A stretch of DNA of 34,500 bases from an uncultured Prevotellaceae bacterium (lineage in GTDB: Bacteria; Bacteroidota; Bacteroidia; Bacteroidales; Bacteroidaceae), in the NCBI GenBank assembly GCA_946541275.1, contig CAMNJH010000008.1:1-34500 (forward strand), read 5' to 3'. The translations under genes were made by a program, and so were the position numbers. Below, one piece after another: positions 7,336 to 13,430 of this stretch (position 1 is its first letter; each line of letters begins with the position of its first letter). A model generated the notes under the pieces. That model had not been told where the DNA came from. It saw only the letters and a list, made by a program, of their open reading frames with translations, and did no database searches.

Positions 7336-9953
7336 TTCACTACGAAGTTAAGGGTTTGCAAATCCTTGTCGAGCGATGAAGTGCCGTAGAGAATCTGGTA
7401 GCGGCCAGGCTTCACGGAGAGCTCGTCAATGTCGGGATTATAGTATTCAAAGGCTTCGCTATCCAGCGTGATGACGGCTTTCTGCGTCTCGCCGGGCTTC
7501 AGCGACAGCTTCTTGAAGCCTTTCAGCGACTTGATGGGTGCGCCGGCATCGTCAAGGGCTTTCACATAGACCTGTACGGTCTCTGTTCCCTCGCGCTTAC
7601 CCGTGTTGGTCACGGGAATGGTCAGCGTGCAGAAGGGCTTGCCCGTGCTGCTGGCCTTGGCGGTCTTTGCCGACTGTTTGGCCTGGCCCAAGCTGAAGGT
7701 GGTGTAGCTCAGTCCGTAGCCGAAGGCATACTGTGGCTGCCCGGTGAAGTAGCGGTAGGTGCGGTTCTTCATGGAGTAGTCCAGGAAGTCGGGCAGGTCG
7801 TTGTTCGAGCGATAGAACGTGATGGGCAGCTTGCCGCCGGGGTTGTAGTCACCGAAGAGCACGTCGGCCAGTGCCTTGGCACCGCCCTGTCCGGGATACC
7901 ATGCTTGCAGCAGAGCGTCATACTGGCCTTCCACCGAGCCGAAGGCGATGGCCGAGCCCGAGCAGTTGACGAAGATGACGGGGCGTCCCGTCTGGTGCAT
8001 GGCGCTGACCAGCATCTGCTGCACCTTGGGCAGCTCTATGTCCTGCTTGTCGCCGCCTTCACCCTCCATGCGTGCTGAGATGCCGCCGATGATGATGATG
8101 GCGTCAGCCTGGCTGCACTCGCGGGCCAGGTCGGAGAAGTCGGCCAGACGGCGCTCGCAGATGTCGCCGCGCAGCATGGCGAACTGTCCGTTGCCGCGGC
8201 GATATTCAATGCACACGTCGTAGGTCTTGCCCTGCTCCACGGGGAATGACTTGTACTGCACCTGACGGCGGAAGCCGAATCCACGGCGGCCCTCGTTCTT
8301 GGCCTCTTCCACCACCTGGCCGTTCACCTTCAGCACGTAGCCATTGTCGGTCATCAGCGTGTATTTCATCTCGCCGGTGAACGTGGCCTTATACTGGCCT
8401 GTGATGCGCACGGACAGGTTGTCGTTGTCCACGCCCTCAGCAAAGCCCCAGGCTCCGAAGGTTGAGAAGTTCAGCTCTTCCGTGTAGTAGCCGGTCTTCA
8501 CGGGGTCGCCGCTCAGCTCCTTGTTGTTCCAGAATTCCACTTTTACGCCCTTGCCGTCGTTGAAGTCCTGCAAGTGGTGAACGGTGGTGTACTCGTCGTT
8601 CAGCTCACATGCTTTGTTGTAGATAATCCTGGCTCCGGGCACAGCGTTCTTGATGCCTTCCAGCAGTGAGTGCTGGTGGGCCTTGGTGGGCGTGCCGCCA
8701 TAGTTGCCGTTCAGCAGCTCCACATCGGTGGCATTGGGGCCTATCACGGCCAGCGTCTTGATGCTCTTGGAGAGGGGCAGCACGTTTTTGCCGTTCTCCA
8801 GCAGCACCATCGACTCGCGGGCAGCCTGTGTGGCCAGCTGGTCGAAGCGCTCACTGCTGATGACGTCCTCACCCAGACCGGCCCAAGGCAGGCGCTCGGC
8901 GGGGTCGAACATGCCCAGCTCAAAGCGGCCCATCAGCGTCTTGCGCAGGTGCTGGTCCAGGTCAGCCTCCTTGATGAGTCCTTTCTGCAGGCCTTCCGTC
9001 AGGCACATGAACACCTTTCCGCATTCCAGGTCAGTGCCGTTCAGCACGGCGTCGACCGATGCCGACAGCGGGTCCTTATGGGTTTCGTGCTGGCCGCGGT
9101 TGAAGAAATTGTTGATGGCGTCGCAGTCGGTGACCACCAGTCCGTCGTAGCCCCACTTGTTGCGCAGGATGTCAATGAGCAGACGGTCGCTGGTGCAGCA
9201 GGGCTTGCCCTCAAAGCGCTGGTAGGCGCACATCACCTCGCGCACGTCGGCCTTCTTCACCAGGGCTTTGAAAGCGGGCAGATAGGTCTCCCAGAGGTCG
9301 CGGTTCGTTGGCTCCACGTTCATGGAGTGGCGCAGTGGCTCGGGGCCGCTGTGCACGGCGTAGTGCTTGGCGCAGGCGTGGGTCTTGTAGTATCCATTCT
9401 CCGACAGCCGGCCCTGCATGCCCAGCACGGTCTGCACACCCAGCACGGCGTTCATGTAGGGATCCTCGCCGCAGGTCTCCTGCCCGCGTCCCCAGCGGGG
9501 GTCACGGAAGATGTTCACATTGGGACACCAGAAGGTGAGTTCGGGATTGCCGGGGTAGTAGGTCTCGCCCATGCCCACATGCTTCACGCTGTGGTCAGAG
9601 CGGTTCCAGTTGGCGCGCGCCTCATCGCTGACGGCGGAGAAGACGCTGTACACCAGCTCCTCGCTGAAGGCGGCAGCCATGCCGATGGGTTGCGGAAACA
9701 CGGTGTAGTTGCTCTGGCGCACGCCGTGGCAGGCCTCGCTCCACCAGTTATAGCTCGGAATGCCCAAGCGGTCAACCGAGATGCTCTTGTTCATCATCAG
9801 GCCCACCTTCTCTTCGGGGGTCAGCATGGAGAGCAGATTCTCTACGCGTTCTGCACGTGGCAGATTGGGGTTCTGCCAAGGATACTTCTCCTGGGCCTGT
9901 GCACTGGTCACGGCCATCATGGTGGCTAAGGCCACGAAAAAGGTATTCTTCAT
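7332..9953 (-). CDS. GH3 beta-xylosidase/beta-glucosidase with PA14 insert
   Basis: 873 residues from the ATG at 9953. An upstream ATG at 9965 is possible, but the promoter at 9976-9983 would leave it almost no leader, and the product from 9953 begins with a standard signal peptide (MKNTFFVALATMMAVTSAQA). The GH3 N-terminal barrel carries WGYDGLVVTDCDAI with nucleophile Asp276. A PA14 domain (about 450-595) is inserted in the C-terminal domain, which has the acid/base region ARMEGEGGDKQDIELP (Glu630 likely). A fibronectin-III-like domain closes the protein (about 760-873). The SEACHGVRQSNYTVFP and PRWGRGQETCGEDPY stretches match the Bacteroidales beta-xylosidase/glucosidase branch. It is the first gene of the five-gene operon and is translationally coupled to GH31. 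Confidence 0.94.
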   Translation of the reverse strand: MKNTFFVALATMMAVTSAQAQEKYPWQNPNLPRAERVENLLSMLTPEEKVGLMMNKSISVDRLGIPSYNWWSEACHGVRQSNYTVFPQPIGMAAAFSEELVYSVFSAVSDEARANWNRSDHSVKHVGMGETYYPGNPELTFWCPNVNIFRDPRWGRGQETCGEDPYMNAVLGVQTVLGMQGRLSENGYYKTHACAKHYAVHSGPEPLRHSMNVEPTNRDLWETYLPAFKALVKKADVREVMCAYQRFEGKPCCTSDRLLIDILRNKWGYDGLVVTDCDAINNFFNRGQHETHKDPLSASVDAVLNGTDLECGKVFMCLTEGLQKGLIKEADLDQHLRKTLMGRFELGMFDPAERLPWAGLGEDVISSERFDQLATQAARESMVLLENGKNVLPLSKSIKTLAVIGPNATDVELLNGNYGGTPTKAHQHSLLEGIKNAVPGARIIYNKACELNDEYTTVHHLQDFNDGKGVKVEFWNNKELSGDPVKTGYYTEELNFSTFGAWGFAEGVDNDNLSVRITGQYKATFTGEMKYTLMTDNGYVLKVNGQVVEEAKNEGRRGFGFRRQVQYKSFPVEQGKTYDVCIEYRRGNGQFAMLRGDICERRLADFSDLARECSQADAIIIIGGISARMEGEGGDKQDIELPKVQQMLVSAMHQTGRPVIFVNCSGSAIAFGSVEGQYDALLQAWYPGQGGAKALADVLFGDYNPGGKLPITFYRSNNDLPDFLDYSMKNRTYRYFTGQPQYAFGYGLSYTTFSLGQAKQSAKTAKASSTGKPFCTLTIPVTNTGKREGTETVQVYVKALDDAGAPIKSLKGFKKLSLKPGETQKAVITLDSEAFEYYNPDIDELSVKPGRYQILYGTSSLDKDLQTLNFVVK

Positions 9954-9975
9954 TGTAGTAAACATTTATTTGATG

Positions 9976-9983
9976 CAAAGGTA
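9976..9983 (-). promoter_or_regulatory. Bacteroidetes -7 box driving the GH3-GH31-CE6-hydrolase-GH97 operon
   Basis: Minus-strand TACCTTTG matches TAnnTTTG exactly. The expected transcription start is near 9970, giving a leader of about 15-20 bases to the ATG at 9953. No -33 TTTG is seen at the standard distance. The box lies 75 bases from the edge of the palindromic element at 10058, so the element is immediately upstream of the promoter. Confidence 0.6.
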
Positions 9984-10225
9984 ATACTTTTGGCGCAAAG
10001 TCATTTTTCTATTTCTGCTTTTTTCTTTGCATTATGTTACATTCACTATGTTTATCTACGCGCGCGCGTAAAAAGGAAATGAAGTACTACAAGTGCTACC
10101 GCTGCAGTAATATACTGAGTGTCAGCGATTTGTGGGTGCATAAAAGGGTGGTGGAAGTGCTACTGAGGTGCTACCGATTTTGCTACCGGGCTTTTTTCCG
10201 GAAGGTGAATGGTTTTCTGGAAAAA

Positions 10226-10288
10226 GTCGTTGAGTTTTTTTCAAACGGCGTTGACTTTTTCCAAAACGGCGTTGACTTTTTTAAAAAT
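10226..10288 (+). repeat. Three tandem 21-bp repeats inside the fold-back element
   Basis: Units at 10226-10246, 10247-10267 and 10268-10288 share the core GGCGTTGACTTTTT (first copy GTCGTTGAGTTTTT). A 21-base period equals seven codons. An open frame across them on the plus strand would read as GVDFFQN/GVDFFKN heptads. Confidence 0.8.
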
Positions 10289-10318
10289 GGCGGCGCCGTT
10301 TTGGAAAACGACGCCGCC
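10289..10318. other. Central 14-bp hairpin of the fold-back element
   Basis: GGCGGCGCCGTTTT (10289-10302) pairs with AAAACGACGCCGCC (10305-10318) with one mismatch and a 2-base loop. The left arm can instead pair with CCAAAACGGCG at 10261-10271 (with 10294-10304, 11 bp), so two mutually exclusive hairpins are possible. No long T tract follows, so it is not a classical terminator. Confidence 0.7.
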
Positions 10319-10461
10319 CTATTGTCATGGTAGCACCTGTAGCATTTTCGGTAGCATTTTCAAATGTTAAAAATGCACCCGCAACTGTCTGTCACACAAT
10401 GGGATGTGTGGCCTGGTAGCACTTGTAGCACTTCTTTTCGCGCTATATTTACGCGCGCGCG

Positions 10462-12441
10462 TTAGAAGCCGCCACCACCGAACCGGCCACCGCCTCCGCC
10501 GAAGCCACCGCCTCCGCCGAAGCCGCCTCCACCGCCGGGGCCACCGCCGCCGGGACCTCTACGTCCGCCGAAGCCGCCCGGGAAAGTGGGCGTCGGCTCC
10601 TTGCCCACGTCGAGCAGCAGTTTCACCAGTGCACGTCTGCGCTGTGACCAGGTGGGGAAGTCGTCACCACGCAGCATTCGGGGGCTGAAGCCTGGCATCT
10701 GTGGCATGCCGCCTTGCTGCATGAACTCCAGCGTGCTGGTGGTGATGATGCAGGGCTTGGTCTTGCCATCGGCCAGCAGGCGGTCGGCAATGGCGTCGGC
10801 TCCGCCCTCCTTGAACCAGCTCTCCATGCTCTCACCCGATGGGGGTATGAGCTGAATGAAGGTGGGCATCACCATGCCCTGTGGCATGGCCGACATGTAC
10901 CAAGCTTCCTTCCGCTCCACATCATAGCCCGTGCGGCCATGCTGGATGTTGCCCTGTGAGGCAAAGTTGAACGGCGATGCGGGGTTGTCGGCAATGCTGT
11001 ACTTGAAGCCCAGGTCGGCTGAGAGGTACATGTTGTTCGGGTCGCACACGGGTGTTCCGTCGACCACGAAGCAGTACTTGAAGGTTTCAAACAGGTAGTC
11101 GGTCATCATGGTGCTCCAGACGCCGTCGCTATCCTTGGCCATGGCGATGGTCTCGGGCAGCATTTCGCAGAGCAGCTCCACCCGCTTGGCGTCGGGGGCC
11201 TTGAAGCGGAAGGTGATGCCTTGCTCACCATATTCAGGCGACACGATGGGACGGGGGAACAGGCGTGCCATGACACCCGGCGTGAACGGCTTTTCCTGGC
11301 CTGTCGCTGCGGGAGCCGGCTTGCCTTCCTTCATGGCTGCCTCGGCAGCCTTCTTGTTGAAGAGCAGTGGCAGGGTCTTGCTGAGGAAGTACTTCACGTT
11401 CATCCAGGTGTGGCCGAACTTGTCGGAAGTAAACTCCTTCACGGTGTGGATGCCCTTCTCGTCGAGGAACTGCATGTAGTCGCGGGCGCTGCCATAGAGG
11501 AAATCGTCAGTGCCCACTCCGAGCCAGAACAGGTGTATTTTCTTGTTCGTCTCTTCAGCATTGTCGTAGACGCCGGCAATGTCGGTCGAGGTGAACGAGC
11601 TGTAGCAGCACAGATAGCTGAACTTGTCCAGGTTCGACAGGCCGTTGAACATGGCCTGGTTGCCACCCCTCGAGAAACCGCCAATGGCGCGGTTGTCGCG
11701 GTTGTTCAGCGTGCGATAGTTGGCCTCAATGTAGGGCATCAGGTCGTTGATGAGGTCCTTGCTGAACACGTCGGTGAACATGGGGGCGCCGCCTCCCTGC
11801 TGCTGTGGCTGGCTGGGGGCCGGCTTCAGCTTGGAGGGGTTGCCATAGGGCAGCACCACTATCATCTCCTTGGCCAGCTTGTCGGCAATGAGGTTGTCCA
11901 GGATGTAGTTCACGCGGCCCACCTTGTAGAACACTTCTTCGGTGTCGGTGGTTCCGCTGATGAGGTAGAACACGGGGAACTTCTTCTGCTGGTCGGCCAT
12001 GTAGGTGGGTGGCGTGTAGACCACGGCATTGTTGGTGGCACCAAGGCTGTTGGAATAGTAGTGCACATACTCCACGCGGCCGTGGGGCACGTCGCGGATG
12101 TCGTGGGCCAGCTTTCCGCCGCCGGGAATGTCCAGCAGGCTGTTCTTGAATCCTTCATTGGGGAAGTAGAGCGGGTTCTCGGGGTCCATCACGCTGATAC
12201 CGTCCACAATGAAACAATATGGGTAAATGTCGGGGGCTGCGGGGCCCAGGGTCACCGTCCAGATGCCATCGGCACCGCGTGCCATCTCCTTGCGGCCTGC
12301 AAACTGCACATCGACCAGGACGCTCTTGGCCGAGTCATTGGAATACTGGAACGTCACGGTTCCATCGGCATTGCAGCGGGGTTGCGCACTGGCACTGAGC
12401 GCACAGCCCAAGAGGGCAATGCTTAACAGTTTCTTTTTCAT
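10462..12441 (-). CDS. CE1-type esterase (feruloyl/acetylxylan) with CBM48-like modules and Gly/Phe-rich tail
   Basis: 659 residues from the ATG at 12441 (an in-frame TTG lies two codons upstream). Signal peptide MKKKLLSIALLGCALSASAQ. Order: an E-set/CBM48-like domain (about 22-105), a CE1 alpha/beta-hydrolase domain (about 120-365) with nucleophile elbow IGGFSRGGNQ (Ser257), acid VGTDDF (Asp312 or Asp313) and KFGHTW (His344). A second CBM48-like module follows (about 405-490; FKYCFVVDGTPVCDPNN), then a stretch resembling the start of another esterase (about 500-600) without a serine elbow, and a tail of about 35 residues, nearly all Gly, Phe, Arg and Pro. CBM48-CE1 proteins of Bacteroidales include feruloyl and acetylxylan esterases. 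The gene starts 6 bases after the preceding stop. Function inferred from family and neighbours. Confidence 0.9.
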   Translation of the reverse strand: MKKKLLSIALLGCALSASAQPRCNADGTVTFQYSNDSAKSVLVDVQFAGRKEMARGADGIWTVTLGPAAPDIYPYCFIVDGISVMDPENPLYFPNEGFKNSLLDIPGGGKLAHDIRDVPHGRVEYVHYYSNSLGATNNAVVYTPPTYMADQQKKFPVFYLISGTTDTEEVFYKVGRVNYILDNLIADKLAKEMIVVLPYGNPSKLKPAPSQPQQQGGGAPMFTDVFSKDLINDLMPYIEANYRTLNNRDNRAIGGFSRGGNQAMFNGLSNLDKFSYLCCYSSFTSTDIAGVYDNAEETNKKIHLFWLGVGTDDFLYGSARDYMQFLDEKGIHTVKEFTSDKFGHTWMNVKYFLSKTLPLLFNKKAAEAAMKEGKPAPAATGQEKPFTPGVMARLFPRPIVSPEYGEQGITFRFKAPDAKRVELLCEMLPETIAMAKDSDGVWSTMMTDYLFETFKYCFVVDGTPVCDPNNMYLSADLGFKYSIADNPASPFNFASQGNIQHGRTGYDVERKEAWYMSAMPQGMVMPTFIQLIPPSGESMESWFKEGGADAIADRLLADGKTKPCIITTSTLEFMQQGGMPQMPGFSPRMLRGDDFPTWSQRRRALVKLLLDVGKEPTPTFPGGFGGRRGPGGGGPGGGGGFGGGGGFGGGGGRFGGGGF

Positions 12442-12447
12442 AGGCAA

Positions 12448-13404
12448 TTATTTGTTGTTAGCTTCGTTTAGGAATTTCACCATCTTGCTGAGATTCTCCT
12501 CGCTGTACATGCCCATGCCGTGGCCGCCCTCGGGTACGAAGGTGGCCTCGGTGCGCACGCCGGCAGCCTTCAGCAGTTCATAGAAGGCCTTTCCCTGGCA
12601 GCAGGGCACCACGTTGTCCTTCTCACCGTGGAAGATGATGATGGGCGGGCACTGCTTGCTGATGTAGTTGGTGGCACTGAGACTGCGGTACTTGTCGGGC
12701 TCCTGTGTGAGCTTTGAGCCAAGGAGAATATCTTCGGGGCTGTTGTCGCCCATCTGCATGTGGTCGCCACAGTCCATGTTGGTCAGGTCAACAGGCCCCG
12801 ACCAGTCGCAGGCGGCATTCACCGTGCTGCTCTCGCTCAGGTAGTTGCCCACTGTTCCCTCCAGGTCAATGTCGACAGAGCCCACCTTGGTCTGCTTCGT
12901 GCCGCTGGTGGTGGCTGCTATTGACGACAGATGGCCGCCGCTGGAGAAGCCGCTGGTGGCAATGAACGAGGTGTCGAACTTGTACTTGCTTGCCTCACCG
13001 CGTACAAAGCGGATGACGGCGCGGATGTCGTGAATCTGTGCAGGCCACTTGGCATCCATGCTGCTGCGATGGTTCGGGCAGACCACGGCATAGCCATTGT
13101 CGAGCAGGGTCTTTACGATGGTGCCCAGGTCGGCAGCTCCCTTGCTGCTGTTGCTGAACCAGGCGCTGCCATAGATGTGGATGACCACCGGATAGGCTGC
13201 TGCCTCTTTCTTGGGCAGGTAGATGTCGCAGGTGTGGAAGGCTTTGTCGTCGCCGGCATAGTTCACGTCCTTCCATTCTTGTGAGGTTTCCAGTTTGGGC
13301 TGTTGCATCTGGAAGCCGCCGAAGCCTCCAAAGCCCCCGCCGGGTTGGGCTGTCATGGTCAGTGCACTGCTGAAGAGCAGGAAGGCACTCATTAGTTTTT
13401 TCAT
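12448..13404 (-). CDS. Secreted alpha/beta-hydrolase esterase (BD-FAE-like)
   Basis: 318 residues with signal peptide MKKLMSAFLLFSSALTMTAQ. A short Gly/Phe stretch (PGGGFGGFGGF, 21-31) precedes an alpha/beta-hydrolase domain. Visible motifs are IHIYGSAWFS (oxyanion region, here HIYGS rather than HGGG), the elbow SGFSSGG with Ser154, the acid HGEKDNVVP with Asp263, and EGGHGMG with His295. This matches bacterial lipase/feruloyl-esterase-like (acetyl esterase) proteins often found in xylan loci. It is the middle gene of a three-gene unit: 26 bases after the GH43 stop and 6 before the CE1 start. An ester-cleaving role on xylan decorations is likely; acetyl versus feruloyl cannot be told. Confidence 0.88.
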   Translation of the reverse strand: MKKLMSAFLLFSSALTMTAQPGGGFGGFGGFQMQQPKLETSQEWKDVNYAGDDKAFHTCDIYLPKKEAAAYPVVIHIYGSAWFSNSSKGAADLGTIVKTLLDNGYAVVCPNHRSSMDAKWPAQIHDIRAVIRFVRGEASKYKFDTSFIATSGFSSGGHLSSIAATTSGTKQTKVGSVDIDLEGTVGNYLSESSTVNAACDWSGPVDLTNMDCGDHMQMGDNSPEDILLGSKLTQEPDKYRSLSATNYISKQCPPIIIFHGEKDNVVPCCQGKAFYELLKAAGVRTEATFVPEGGHGMGMYSEENLSKMVKFLNEANNK

Positions 13405-13430
13405 GTCTTATAGTATTTAAAGTTAGTGTC

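Larger units (their letters stand above)
10058..10462. repeat. 405-bp fold-back element with ACGCGCGCGCGT ends
   Basis: Fills the gap between the CE1 stop and the GH3 promoter. Both ends carry the palindrome ACGCGCGCGCGT (10058-10069 and 10451-10462). Moving inward, matching blocks occur in mirror order: AAGTGCTACC-type repeats (10082-10100 against 10415-10433), GGGTGCAT against ATGCACCC (about 10134-10141 against 10373-10380), then clusters of GTGCTACC or its complement (about 10156-10188 against 10329-10355). At the centre are three 21-bp direct repeats and a 14-bp hairpin. The right end shares one base with the TAA stop of the CE1 gene. It may be a non-autonomous mobile (MITE or fold-back) element or a structured RNA. 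Only one copy is visible, so its identity as a repeat family is inferred. Confidence 0.65.

Noticed and set aside
8670..9929. Long open frame (419 codons) antisense to the GH3 gene
   Set aside because: It mirrors the codon bias of GH3; the product is low-complexity, rich in Val, His, Gly and Leu, with no motifs, while the GH3 frame has full family conservation. The same holds for long antisense frames at 5122-5985, 11221-12426, 13440-14261, 17058-18278 and 20865-22079.
9954..9965. ATG at 9965 as the GH3 start
   Set aside because: It would lie only a few bases from the predicted transcription start; the ATG at 9953 gives a standard signal peptide. Both remain possible.
10034..10333. 99-codon plus-strand frame in the fold-back element called as a gene
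   Set aside because: It spans the terminal palindrome and the tandem repeats, opposes all neighbouring genes and has no promoter box. It is discussed as a possibility but not supported as a CDS.
12442..12447. TTG start for the CE1 gene (and likewise a TTG at 22083 for the CE15 gene)
   Set aside because: Each is followed two codons later by an ATG that begins a normal MKK-type signal peptide.
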